64,000 bases of DNA from Pomphorhynchus laevis (GCA_012934845.2 WNNJ02001876.1:124001-188000); one strand, 5' to 3'. Positions 9,495-24,900 are shown, counted from the first letter of the stretch. Translations and numbers: made by a program. The notes: generated by a model not told the origin, from the letters alone.

Positions 9495-12400
9495 GTAAGT
9501 ACTACAGTTTTTCTACTATTACAAACTCAAGGTATAGGTTCACAAATGTTTCCGCGACCTTCCACTGTGTTTCTCAAATTCTCAATTTGTTATTTTAATT
9601 TTAATTTGTAATAAAATTCTTTTATTATAACAAAATCAGAAACGCATGAAACAAATATCGTTATACTATAAATTTTAGTTTATTGAGTTTACAGGTCGAT
9701 TTCGAGCAGAACGAGGACCGCGAATACACATCGAAATTTAACAAGCCAACTGAATTCCAATCTTTGACCGTAATTTTGTCAATTCTTCTGAGTAGGAATG
9801 ATTGTTTTTTATTGCCATTTTCTGTGCAATTCTCTGAATTAATAGTGCAAACGATTTTACTGGTCCACCGAAGCACGATAACACGATAGATGCGAAATTC
9901 GCCCTCTCTATGGTAGTTACTCTCTCTAGATACTTGCAAATTTACGTTTTTCGTGATATGTAGAAGCAGCATCAGCGGATTTCGAAAGGTTGGACGGAGC
10001 GAAAACGTTAAAAACGCAAGTATCAAATAAAGTTCGCTCCGAACGACTTCCATAAAAACCACAGCAGGCGATATCCAAACGTGCATCATGAAGGCGAGAT
10101 GTAGATATGCGCTCGAAATGAATACTGGAATTTACTGGCAGTAGTACTGGCTTTTTATGCACATTATCACATATTTCTGTCAAGGTTTTAGAAATGATAT
10201 CACGAATCGAATCATGTCTTATCGATGGATGACCTCTGATGGGACAGGTAAGTGAGTGAGCCAGAGAGTTATGTTCACCACAAGGGCAATTAGAGGACGC
10301 GTATATTGGTAGTCTATGATATCGAGCTGCAAGTGCGTCACGAAATTCTACATTGCTAACTCGAGTCGAACGATCACTCGTAGGATATGTGGAGGGTCAT
10401 GACGAGGTACCTTTAACTTGTAGATGCTCCATAATACGTACATATTGTCACCAACATTAGCTACTCGATCTCTCATCAGTGATTTTTGAAGATCAATCTT
10501 TGAAGTGCCTATAAGGGCAATGCATTTGGCCTGATCAGTCATAAAGTCCACACCGTATAAGCCATTTAAATATATAAGACATATATCTTTTGAGACCATT
10601 GAAAAAATAACAGCAAAGGTCACAGATTAATTAATTGATTGTTTAAAAACATCGGATTAGGAATTGGCAGGTAATTCCCCGAGATAGGAGCAGCAACAAC
10701 GAAGGAGCGGAAGCCAAAAGATGTAGAGTAGTTTGCGACATGTAAAAGAAGGGAATTACGGGAACGCAAGGAACAGTAAACAGTACGAGAATTGTCGAGA
10801 AAAGAAAGATCGAGAAACGAAGGGGTATCAAAAGTTATAAGGCGAAAAGCAATGATAATAAGACGAATTTGAACACGACAATAAATGGTAGACAAATCGA
10901 GAGAAACAAGACGGTGGAATGTATGATCAAAACGACGAAGACGGAGGAAAACTCAGACGGCTGCGTTGATGATGCGTTGTAAAGGAAGAAGAGTGGATTT
11001 AGGAGAATTGGAAAATAAACTCAGACAGTAATCAAGTTTTGAGAAAATTAATGAAGATATGAGAGGCATACACGAAGGGAATCGATCAATCTTCTAATTC
11101 GACGGAGGTTGCGGAGAATCAAGGTAGATGAGCGTACTGTATCTCTAACCAAATGTTTAAGTGAAAGTCTGTTGTCGAAATGAAAGCCGAGGAAAACAAG
11201 ATTGTCAACGATAGAAATAACTGTAGAATTTATTGATACGGAAGGAGGTTCTACACCGAAGCGTCGAGGAAGGATCTACATTATTTTTGATATATTAAGA
11301 TTCAGAGAAAGACGAAGAGAAGAATGATGATTGAAAATTGAGGCAAGACAGTTGGAAGCAGAAACACTAAGATCATGAATACGATAAGCAGGTGCGTGAG
11401 CATAGATGAGAATGTCATCAGCATATTGCATAACATGAAAATTAAATGTATGAGAGATAGAAGACAAATCACCGAGAAGAAGAGAGAAAAGCAAAGGGCC
11501 TAATACGGAGCCTTGTGGAACACCGGACGGGATGGAAGAAGGACGCGAGAGAGAAGAGTTAGAACAAACGCGAAAGGTACTGTTTGATAGATATAAAGAA
11601 AACCAAGCCACAGTGTGTAAAGAGAAACCATAATCATGTCGAAGACAATAGAGAAGAATCGAGTGATCGACAATGTCGAAAGCAGACGATATATCAAGAG
11701 AAACTATGACAAATAATGTTTAATCGCGCGAAATGAGTAAGTCGTTATATACTTTAAGACATGCAATTTCAGTAGAGTGATTACAGCGAAAAGCGGCTTG
11801 AAGGGAGGAACTAAGTTGGAGGAAAAGAGATATGTATTAACTTGCTTGAGAACGAGACGCTCAAGGAGTTTAGAAATAGGTTTGGAAGAAGTGAGATAAG
11901 ACGCTACGAAGATGGTAGTGTAGGGTCGAGAGATTGCTTTTTGAGGAGAGGGCAAATAGTGGCGCATTCCAGTAGGAAGGAAATGTGCAGCTGCGGATAG
12001 ACAAGTAGAACAAAGTGGTTAGGAAGGGTGATATATATTCGCAGATATTTTTAAGCAAGTAGGTAGGAATTGGGTCAGAAGGTTAGGTTTTATTAGGTAT
12101 TGACAGAAGAACCGAAGAAACTTTTTCAGACGAAACGAAAAGAAGGTAAAATAGCTCTGGAAGGGAATTATTTAAAGAGATGAGAGGATACAAGGGGCAT
12201 ATGGGTAGAAAGAAAATTAAATTAGTTAGCTTAGATTGCAGATACTAGGAAAATTCATCCGAATATTTGTTGCAAGGGGTAGATGATCGTGAAAGAATTG
12301 GGTTTAAGATTTTCCAATGAGATTTAGAGTTGAAAGAGGACTCGAGTTGACTTCGCCAAAAGAGAGTACGTTTAGTTTGCACAAGTATGAGATGGGAACG

Positions 12401-13536
12401 GCAAAGAGAAATATAGGAAACATGGAGATTTGGAGTGAATGATGTTGGAGAACGTTTAAGAAAGCGATTAAACACGCGAAAAGCGTGACGTAGGCGACAC
12501 TTTGAAAGACTTCAGTCTGAATCGAACCAGGGAGCATGGCGCAAACGCTGAGAACGTTTAAGTCGACTAGGCAGAAGGTTTTTGAGGATAGACGTAAGTT
12601 GAGAATCAAACAGAATGCAGAGATCATAGGGAGAGAGATAATTAAGAGGAAGTGAAAAGTGTGAAGAATTGAGTAGGGTTGTGCAGAGAATAGGGATATC
12701 GAGAAGTTTCCAGTGTCGACTTGGTGTGAATAATGGTGAAGGCTGAGAAGGAGGATGGGGACGAGTAAGAGTGACAAGGAAATGATCGAATAAACCAGGA
12801 TCAGTAATTGACAATGAGGTATAGTCATTGAAGCAGTTAGGAACAACGAAGATGTCGAGAGCACTGCCGAGAATATGAGTTGGGCTTGTTGAAAGTAATT
12901 TATAGTTAAAATCAGAAAAAAGATTAGTTAAAGTGATAGAGTCAGAGTCAGACGGGCGATCAAGACGAATGTGTATCGAGAGAGCTATGCTCCTAGAGAT
13001 TCCAGTAACTTCATTGCGAATGAAGGTGCCAAGCGGTTTGACTGCGATTGGAGTAAATTCGCTTGTCGAGGCGACTGTATTTCGCCCTTTTATTTTCTTC
13101 GGACCAACAGGCGACTGCGCCGGACGTAGATATCTCGTTGGATTCGTAGCTGGCTGTGAGGGTATTGAGACTGGTAATGTTCCATACCATGATTCGCCCT
13201 ACGTCCCACGGTGACCTAGTTTAAAATATGCATCTATTAAATTATTTAAATGATTCTGAAGAAAGCCGGTATCGTTACAAATTGTTGCAATTCTTAAAAT
13301 TTCATTATTTAATGAATTTTTTTTATATTATATGGTATGCATGAATGCTCATGCAAAAATATGTTTGTTTTGTTAATTTAAATATGTCATTTTCACGATA
13401 TAAATTAATAATAGTTTTAATTGATGTTAATTTAATGTTCATATCATGATATATACTTTATTTATCATTAATATTGTTTTATTAAGAATGAGACTACCTG
13501 GATTTGTTCACTTATTGTTCACTCATCAATGTATCG

Positions 13537-13617
<81 letters not shown>

Positions 13618-15375
13618 TTACAATTATTCATTAACAGCCTCTGGAGGTCTATTTCAAGACGCTATAAATAATCTGTTAATAATCTGTTAGTTAAAAACGT
13701 TTTTTGACTTTATACATATTTACAACGTTTTTACTTCTGCATCAGGTGTTCTTAAGTATTAAGTATTTTCATCATTAGTATTTTCGACGTGTGATTTAAT
13801 AACTAACCGGCTCGGTTAGTTAATATCGACATTTATATATGGAAAGAATTGATTTTATCAATCCTGAGTCACACCGATTAGAAAATGCCGTAATTAATTA
13901 TCAGTTAATTAATCCAGAGAACAAAAACTTCTAATTTATTAACACAACGCGTTTCGAAAAATTTCTTCTTCAGGTGATTACACTAGATATTTTCTGCAGT
14001 ATATATCTTGATTCCGACATGAAAGAATTCAGCGTATATCAATCACATACCAAAATTCCAATTATCATGGTACATGATATTCATGATACTTATTTAGCAT
14101 TTTATCACTCATGATTTGTCCTATCCAATATTGCTCCGTTTGTTTCCTTTCATAGATATTTTTAAACCCTCCTTGTACAATTTGCGTTGATAATATATGA
14201 TTTGGAAACTCAATTTTGTGATTAACCACTCCATCAAATCCTATTTTGTTCTTTAGAATATCAGCACGTCTATTGTTCATTCTCAAGTTTAATTGTCTAC
14301 CGCTCTCTCCGATATACTGTTTTTGACAATCATTGCATGTTGATAAATATATTATATTCTTTGATTTACAAGTATGGTTACCTCTTGTTTTGTACGTTAA
14401 CCCGGTGTGTTGACTCTTAAATGTGTTTGTAACATTCACTATATCCGCACAACATTTACATCTTTTATCTTTACATGGATCTGAGCTACCCATACTTTTC
14501 GTCGCTTCTGTCATATTTTTAATTTTTGAATGTACAATTTGACTTTTAATGTTTTTGTTGTTTTTAAAATACACCTTAACTCTGTTTAGGCTGGTCAAAT
14601 TTCGATCTTTGTTTGTGTTTAGTAATTTGTTAATATTTTCAAATGCTGCGTTATACTCTAGAATACAATTAATATTTTTATTGTCCTCCGAGCAGGCTTC
14701 CTCTTTGTGGTTTTTCAGCAAAATTGATCTGTTCATTTTTCTAACTCTGTTGTACTGTGTTAGGCACTGCCTATGAGAATATCCCCTATTTTTTAATTGG
14801 TCCATCAATATTTTACTACTTGATTCAAATTGTGATTTCTCGCTGCATATTTTCCTTCTGCGGATAAATTCATTGTATATCAATGTTCTTTTTGTTTTTG
14901 GTGGATGAAAGCTATATAAATATTTATACGAATATAAATATTGGATTAAAAACAAATGTAAAAAGTTAAAAATCATAACTGGTAAAGAAGTATATCCGAT
15001 CGAATTATATAATCTAGAATATCATCCGAACAGAAGGTATATTTAATATTAATATATGAACGAATACAATAAGTATCCTGGTCGTCGGTGTCAAGTCTTT
15101 CCTTATATATATATATATATATATATAATTTAAATATTAAAGACAGAACCAGAATGCTTATATTTTTTTCAATCGAATTCAATAACGTTTTCGAGCTTAC
15201 TGCTCTTCTTCAGTTTTACAGAAGAGCAGTAAGCTCGAAAACGTTATTGAATTCGATTGAAAAAAATATAAGCATTCTGGTTCTGTCTTTAATATTTAAA
15301 TTATGCAATTGAATCCGTTAGCAGTAAGGATCCCAGAGGACGGTTCATTACCCCTTCGCAATGCAGAAGGTAGTC

Positions 15376-15472
<97 letters not shown>

Positions 15473-15848
15473 TTGATTGTTTGAGTTCAAACCGGTTAGC
15501 GCCAGGATCGTCCATTTAACGATTCAGGAATAAATTGTTAGTTGTTTAGTTAAAACTAGCACAATTAAAGCAAAAAAAGCAGTGTATATTATTTAAATTT
15601 CCATAGCTTTCGGGCACAGCCCTTCTTCAGTGGGAGTTCCACGCAATATTGTATGTTATTTTATCTCAAACTTTTTTTTAAAAAGTTTGAGATAATAAGT
15701 TTTCAGCTTAAAAAAAGTTTGAGATAAAATAACATACAATATTGCGTGGAACTCCCACTGAAGAAGGGCTGTGCCCGAAAGCTATGGAAATTTAAATAAT
15801 ATACACTGCTTTTTTTGCTTTAATTGTGCTAGTTTTAACTAAACAACT

Positions 15849-15902
<54 letters not shown>

Positions 15903-18900
15903 TAATGTGTGTTTCACAAGTCCTAGAATAATTGAAGTTTGATTCAAAAACGTTTTTTGACTTTATACATATTTACAACCTTTTTACTTCTGCATCAGGT
16001 GTTCTTAACTATTAAGTATTTTCATCATTAGTATTTTCGACGTGTGATTTAATAACTTCGGTTGTAATAACAACCACAGTTTGATTTAGAAGCTTTGTGT
16101 TATTCATTTTATTATTAAGTCAAATCAAAAATCCTAATATTTTAGTCACCAGCTTCCGTATTAATCGATCCTAGCTGCGATAGTGTTGCTTCTTTAGCAT
16201 CTTGTGAGAAGCGAAATTCAATATTCAGTTGTGGCAATTCAGGGTTTTATTTTTCTTCCGAATAATGCTTGATTTAAGTTTCTAAAAATAGAAGCCTATC
16301 ACTATGGAATTTGGATGAAATGATTTGTAATAGAAGATACAACTTTGGTTACGCCATCACTCAGATGGAGGTTTGTTTTTATTTTATGTAATTTTTATAA
16401 CTCGGTCGATATTTATAGATAAGTTCGTCTACGAATTCAGCCTTTGATAATATTCTATTCTGCACAAGTGATTGCCAACCGAATGTGATTATGTTTGATT
16501 TCGAAAGATTTGTTATTATTTCAAAATTAGTTACACACACTCCTTGGTCATCGCATATATGTTCGTTTTTTACGCTCGATACAGGAAACGCTTCAAAAGG
16601 TATTGTTTTGCTTTATAACATTTTTATTGATTTGTATATTTAGATTTAGCCATTATCGGACTAAGTAGTTCTGGAATAATGAGACTTTGGGCTATAAATT
16701 CTATGATACCCGAGGTTTGTTGCTGATTTTTATAATTTCATTTGCAGAAACAAATTGTATTTTAAAGGTTTTAAATTCAACTTAAATAATTATTAATTTT
16801 TTAATTATTTAATTTTTTAAATAATTATTTATTTGGCATTTTATCACCTATGGCAGATTTTAACTATAGAAGAAGTGATCATGGCAGATTTTTTGAAAAT
16901 TTTTGTTATATCTGTAATAATATGAGCTTTATTAAGACAATGTGCCTACCAGCTTAGGCAAAAACAAAAAGTTACAAAAATAAACAAATCATGTTGGTTT
17001 CTTGAAAGACAGACGAGAATTGGGTGTCTTACGATGAGATAAAAATGTAATGTCATAAATAATAATTACGGTTGGTTTCTTAGAAGTTAGACAAATATTT
17101 GTGCTCTGAAGAACGAGTATTGTTGTGATCTGAAGATAGCAAACTGATGACACTTTAAATCATCACCTGGAGATGGCAACAGTGATTGTTGATTTTTCTT
17201 TTTTATTGCTTTTAAATTTTTTGAATAACGTTGAGAATATTTTCTGTTCTTTTTCATTTTTTGAATTGAAAAATTGTATTGACAGCATAAAAATGTAAAT
17301 CGAAGACAAATGTTGTGTTCATCTAAAAATCAAACTTATATTTTCTTCAGTAATTTGATGAATCAGATCATATAACTGTGTCTACGTATTTAATATATTT
17401 TTAAAGATTAAGATAATTATAAATAATATATAATTATATGAGGTTCTATATAATTTATATCAAGTGAAAATTTAAAATTGAAATTTATTGGCTTATAAAT
17501 CACAGACGTTGTATCAGAGTAATGATTAGAGTTCATCAGGATGAACTACTACGTTACCAGGTTCATTTTTATTTTAGCAATATAAAAGCTCTTTAAATTT
17601 GCTTATAACAAAATATAAAATGATTTGAAAGCTATATTTTGAAAGATATAGCTTTCAAGATCTAAAAATAATAAATCGGATAAGCTAACTAAGTATACGT
17701 ATTTTATATTGCAAATTAAAAATAATGCAAAACAAAAGTTAAATAGTTAAATAATAAAAAATTAATTAATAATAAATAATTGTTATAAAATTTTATATAA
17801 TTTATATCAAGATGAATTATAAACTGACATTAAAAATAAAAATCAAGTTTTATGAATTAACTAATCCTGTTCATATACCCAACATAGCAGTGTGGCCAAA
17901 TACATATTAATGATGTATTTCCTCTGATAAAACTATCTAGTATCTTATTCTAATACAAAGTATATTATTTATTATCCATCCATAAAACTGCTGAGGGGAT
18001 GGCTCAATAGATTCAGTCGATATCATAATTGCGAATTCACATATCTTGTCGGCTAGAAGGGTATAAATATAGATTAAATAATAATAACAATAGAAATAAA
18101 ATTTACAATTCGTTATATAATGACTTAAATGCTTAATTTAGTAAGCTGATTAATAGTAAAAGCTAAAATTAAATGAGCTAACTGAGTCTACGTATTTTAT
18201 ATTGCAAATTAAAAATAATGTAAAATAAAAGTTAAATAGTTAAATAATAAAAAATAAATTAATAATAAATAATTGTTATAAGATTTTATATAACTTATAT
18301 CAAGATGAATTATAAAGTGATATTAAAATATAAATTAATTTTTATGAATTGACTAATCGATAACAAACTATGTATCAGAATAAGAATTAGAGGTCATCAG
18401 GAGGAACTGCTATGCTATCAGGTTTCGGCCCCTAACTCCTCTACTTAACATAGCAGCGGTGCCAAATACATGCTAATGATGTATTTCCTCTGATAAAACT
18501 ATCTAGTATCTTATTCTAATGCAAAGTATATTATTTATTATCCATCCATAAAAATTTGCCACTTAAGAGTTTAAATTTATTCTTTATATTATTGTGTCGA
18601 TTTATATATTTTACTATTTTCTACTTGATGTTTTTTTATAGTAACCTAGTTTAAAATATGTATCTATTAAATTATTTAAATGATTTTGAAGAAAGCCAAT
18701 ATCATTACATATTGTTGCAATTCTTAAAATTTCATTATTTAATGTATTATATTTTATATTATATGATATGCATGAATGCTCATGCAAAAATATGTTTCTT
18801 GTAAATTTAAATATGTCATCTTTACGAAATGTCATCTTTCTCTAAATTTATTCTTTATATTATTGTGTTGATTTATATATTTTACTATCATATGGATTTA

Positions 18901-21900
18901 GGAATTATCGTGCAGGCATCATTAAAAACCAAACTTAATAGTAAAAGAGCCATTAAAAACTAAACTTAATAGTGAGAGCAATTAATTAAATAAGCATTAA
19001 GGAAAATGCTATCAAAAAGTTATAAATATAGAATAAATAATAATAACAATAGAAATAAAATTTACAATTCGTTATATAATGACTTAAATGCTTACTTTGG
19101 TAAACTAATTAGTGAAAGCTCAAATATATCAAAGATAAACATTTGGAAAACTTATATATTTGATAAAATTAGAGAGAAAATGAAAATAACAAACAATTAT
19201 AAAAGGAAAGATCAAAAGGAATAAGAAAAATAAACTTAAACATATTAAAAAAGATATGTATATAAATGAACAATTAGAAATATTAAAACAATTTTTAAGT
19301 GATAATAAGCTAAAAGATCTTTATGTGCTGATTAATAGTAAAAGCTAAAATTAAATAAGCTAATTGAGTCTACATATTTTATATTGCAAATTAAAAATAA
19401 TGCAAAATAAAAGTTAAATAGTTAAATGATAAAAAATTAATTAATAATAAATAATTGTGATAAGATTTTATAATTTATATCAAGATGAATTATAAACTGA
19501 CATTAAAAATAAAAATCAAGTTTTATGAATTGACTAATAAATAACAGACGTTGTATTTGAATATGGAACCGAGGTCATCAGGAGGAACTGCTATGTAATA
19601 AGATTTGGGTCTCTATTCCACAACCCAAAACGTTAATTATTTGTGTTGACTAATAAAGTTGGGATACTCCATTATTTAGATGCGAAAGTGGTCGTCTACA
19701 AGTGACATGGCTACTGAAGGTCGTGAATCAAAGTCCAGTCTTCCAAACGACATCATTTTCTATAGTAATCATTTAGTAAGAAATTCCGGACCGTTGTTTA
19801 CTCAGCACATCCGTGCACTACACTTATATATTAATCATATAAAATATATATTATAAAAATTGTAAGTTATGTAAATTGTAAATTATAAAATACCTAATTG
19901 ATTGAAATAAATAAAACATATTAAAACTTGTTTCTGTTGAGCTATCTTTTGAGATTATTCTCTCGTAAGAAGAACATTAAGCGAACTGAATGAACGAAAC
20001 TTTCGCTTATCTTATTCTATGTATATTTTTAATAGTCTTTTATGAGTATATTACACAAGAACAACAATGAAATTTGTTATCAGTTATTATGGTGCCGTGT
20101 AACGAGTCATGATTTATCGATCATTCTTTGCATTGTCTATAATTCTTACATTTTATCATTCTTTGCATTGGGTTTTATATTCCTAGAGGTTTGGCTTTTA
20201 GAAATAGGAGCCGCCACCTGATTACATGGCATTTTCTCATGATGACCTATATTCCTTATTATGATACATTGTATATTATTTATTAGTCAATTCATATAAA
20301 TTAACTTTTACATAAAATTTTAATTTTAAATTATAACTTAATAATTAATTAATAGAATTAATAGAATCCTTAAATATTTTGATAAATCAAAATTATTTAA
20401 AAGTAGGGACATCTATATTTAGACAAGTAAAAGGTGTTCCAATGGGTGGTAATAGTAGCCCAATTATAGCTGACTTGTTTTTAAGCTTTATAGAATATGA
20501 ATTTGTTCATAACTGTGTAAAAACTAAATCTAAACAATATAAATATATGAAATATATGTTTCGATACATTGATGATATATGTGTATTTAATTCTAATAAT
20601 TTTTATTCAATTAGTGAGCACATTTATCCAGAAAGCCTTATTCTTAACAAAACCAATATTAATGATAAAGAAGGTGTATATCTAGATATGAACATTAAAT
20701 TAACATTAACTAAAACTACTATTAATTTATATCGTAAAGATGACATATTTAAATTTACAAGAAACATATTTTTGCATGAGCATTCATGCATACCATATAA
20801 TATAAAATATAATACATTAAATAATGAAATTTTAAGAATTGCAACAATATGTAATGATATTGGCTTCTTAAAAATCATTTAAATAATTTAATAGATACAT
20901 ATTTTAAACTAGGTTACTATAAAAATAACATCAAGCAGAAAATAGTAAAATATATAAATCAACACAATAATATAAAGAATAAATTTAAACTCTTAAGTGG
21001 CAAATTTTTATGGATGAATAATAAATAATATACTTTGCATTAGAATAAGATACTAGATAGTTATTTCAGAGGAAATACATCATTAGCATGTATTTGGCCC
21101 CGCTGCTATGTTGGGTAGAGGAGTTAGGGGCCGAAACCTGATAGCATAGCAGTTCCTCCTGATGACCTCTAATTCTTATTCTGATACAACGCCTGTTATT
21201 TATTAGTCAATTCATAAAAATGACGTTTATTTTAAATTTTATTTTTTTTTAACTTGATTAAATTATAGAAAATCTAAAAACAATTATTAATTTTATTATT
21301 TAATTATTAAATTTTGATTTAGCATTATTATGTTTTGTTTATTTTATAATTATATAACAATACGTAGACTCAGTTAGCTGATTTAATTGATATACTTTTA
21401 TTGAAATATAATATAATATAATCAGGAATCGTTTCCTGTGATTAAAGATGAAATTTAGGATTTGGAGAGCATTTTTCGGCGAGGTAGCAAATTGTGTCTG
21501 AAATGATATCGAAAAAAATATATGATATAAATTATATAAAAACTTATAACAATAAAACCTTATAATCGTTGTCCGGCTGAAGGTAATCGCGCACGCTCTA
21601 CTTACAGTCGCGACGCTGATGATGATTGTTAAACGGATGAAGAATATACTTTCTACAGATCTATTCCATTTATTTTTTTAAATGATTGAATTTATTTTAT
21701 AAATTAACATTATATTTAATCTTATAAATTTTATAAGTCGTTAAAAGTCACAAATAAGTCATAATTGTTATTTATAATTGTTATAAATCATACAATTTAT
21801 TAAAATATTTAAATAACTGAATATTAAAATATTAAATGTTCAATATTAAATCTAAAAAATATAATAAAGTTTGTAATTTAATTATGAAAATAAAATTTTT

Positions 21901-24900
21901 AAGAGAACAATTTTGTTATTTAAAAAAATAATAACAAATAATTTTAAAAAATTATTTATTGTTTAACATTTAAACTTTATTTGAAAATCACGTCTTTTAC
22001 TTTGTAAATGACTGTATTTCTATCAGTTGCACTTAATACTTATAAAGTTAATACTTGTAAATTCTATTCAGAGACCTTGGTGATATTTTCAAAATATGTA
22101 GCATATCCTTTAAAGGTACCTGTAGTTAATACTTACTTTTTTTACATGACAAAAGACATAAGTGAGTAAATTAAATGATCACAGAATAATAACATTATTT
22201 TTCTGCTATTTTCAAGTTTGATGAATCTTATTTCTATTTCTTACACTTGAGATTATAAATCAACACAATATTCTAAAAAATAAATTTAAGCGGAATGTTT
22301 TGTGGATAATAAACAATATTTTATATGTTAGAATAAGGTACTAGATAATCAAAGTTCATAAAGTGAAATTCGCCATTAGCGTGTATTTGGTCATGTTGCT
22401 ATGTTGATTCAAGGAATAGGGACCGAAACATAATAGCATAGCAATTCCTTCTGATGACCTCTAATCCTTATTCTGGTACAACGTCTGTTATTTATTAGTC
22501 AATTCATAAAAATGACTTTTGTTTTAAACTTTAATTTTTTATTTTACTTGATATAAATTATAAAAAATCTTATAACAATTATTTATTTTTTTATTCAATA
22601 AAAATACTTCTCATGTCTATAATGTTCTCCCAAATCACCGCTTTAATCTAAAAAAGACAGGAATGCAATGTTCACAAAATTTAATAATTATTAATAATTA
22701 TTTATTATCTAATTATTAAATTTTGATTTAGCATTATTATTTATTTTTATTTATTTTTTAATTTTATAATTATACTAAATATGTAGACTCAGTTAGCTGA
22801 TTTGATTTAATAAATTAATTTAATTTAATTAATTTTATTTTTGAAATAACAATTATACATTTTATCGGTATAAAATTCAAAAAAAGTTATACAAAATTTT
22901 ATGTATAAAATCTAATCATTTGCTTTTATTTATTTTTTAAATTTATAAAATATAAAAACATATATTTTATATAGTAATAAATACGTAGATTCAGTTATTT
23001 AATCTGGTGGTATCAGTTATGTAGTCACTCAATGATGTTGATCGAGCAATTTATCTCTGGTTAAACAATTCCCTATTTCATTGATTCGAATAATTACTAA
23101 AGAATTATCTAAACTTTTGGTAGTTTTGTTTATCACATGTAATTATGCCATCGAATTAATTTTTGTAGCAAAAAACGTTTTTCTGCAAATGTTTAGTTCA
23201 CTTTTACACTTTTTATAAAAACAATGTAAAAATGATATAATGTAAAAATGATTTTGATTTTGTAAAGGGCAAACAATCACACTTTATCCGTTTTATGCTT
23301 TATTTTGAGATAGTCGGAAATTATGGAATGTGAAAATAAGTCAACACCTTACCCCGGAGCTAAATCCATCATTCCATTTCCAAAGCTTTTCCGAATCATT
23401 ATGCTTCTGACAAATGAATTCTTTGCTGTAAGTGATAATTTAATTTTTTTTGTATAAATTTAATTAAAATTAAATTTTTACAAAAATGTTTTTATGGATT
23501 ATTAAATATTTGTTTTAAATGCATGTTTATTGATGGATAATAAACAATATGCTTTGTAAAATGGTACACTAAATAATAAAATTTCATCAGAGGAAATGCG
23601 TCATTCGCATGTATTTGGTCATGCTGCTATGTTGGATCGAAGAATACGGGCCGAAACCTGATAATATAGTAGTTCCTTTTCATTACCTCTAATCCGTATT
23701 CTGATATAACGTATGTTATTTATTAGTCATAAAAATGACGTTTATTTTAAATTTCAATTTTTATTTTAACTTGATTTAGATTATAGAAAATCTAAAAACA
23801 ATTATTAATTTTTTTATTTATTATAAATAAATAATATACTTTGCATTAGAATAAGATACTAGATAGTCTTATCAGAGGAAATACATCATTAGCATGTATT
23901 TGGCCCCGCTGCTATGTTGGGTAGAGGAGTTGGGGGGCCGAAACCTGATAGCATAGCAGTTCCTCCTGATGACCTCTAATTCTTATTCTGACACAACGTC
24001 TGCTATTTATTAGTCAATTCATAAAAATGACGTTTATTTTAAATTTCAATTTTTTTTAAATTGAATATGTATCTAATAAATACATATTTTAAACTAGGAT
24101 ACTACAAGGAACATATTTTTGCATGAGCATTCATGCATACCATATAATATAAAATATAATACATTAAATAATGAAATTTTTAGAATTTCAACAATATGTA
24201 ATGATATTGGCTTCAAAATCATTTAAATAATTTAATAGATGCATATTTTAAACTAGGTTACTATAAAAATAACATTAAGCAGAAAATAATAAAATATATA
24301 AATCAACACAATAATATAAAGAATAAATTTAAACTCTTAAGTGCCAAATTTTTATGGATGGATAATAAATAATATACTTTGTATTAGAATAAGATACTAG
24401 ATAGTTTTACCAGAGGAAATACATCATTAGCATGTATTTGGCCCCGCTGCTATGTTGGGTAGAGGAATTAGGGGCTGAAACCTGATAGCATAGCAGTTCC
24501 TCCTGATGAACTCCAATCCTTTTTCTTATACATTGCTATTTTTTTAATTTGAATAAAGGCATAAGACATGTTTAAATATGCCTTATTAAAAAACTCAAAT
24601 ATTAATAAGATGTTTGATCTTTAATTTTTAAAAGAAATATTAAATTTGATATCTTTTGAACATTTTAAAAATTGCATAATCAATGCAGTGTTTAAGAATT
24701 TGATAAGCAGTCAAATACCATTTTCTATTTGATGACAAAATAACTATTTAACATTGTTTTTCAATATCCTCAGCGAAAGACCCGGTATGCTTTAAAGTTC
24801 TCTTTTCAATAATTGAGTCGAAATGTTGATAAGAAAAATTTTGTAGAAATTTAGAAATTTTGGTATTTTTCCCAAAGAAATAAAGAAAAGCAAGGAACAT

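Noticed and set aside
12933-13214. Plus-strand 93-codon ORF
   Set aside because: It is the shadow of the minus-strand CR1-like endonuclease, which has recognisable motifs.
21075-21185. Naiad module as a canonical hammerhead
   Set aside because: CUGAUGA and GAAAC are present but in an order and with flanks (C opposite C next to both) that cannot form a normal stem II, and no UH site with a proper stem I is seen.
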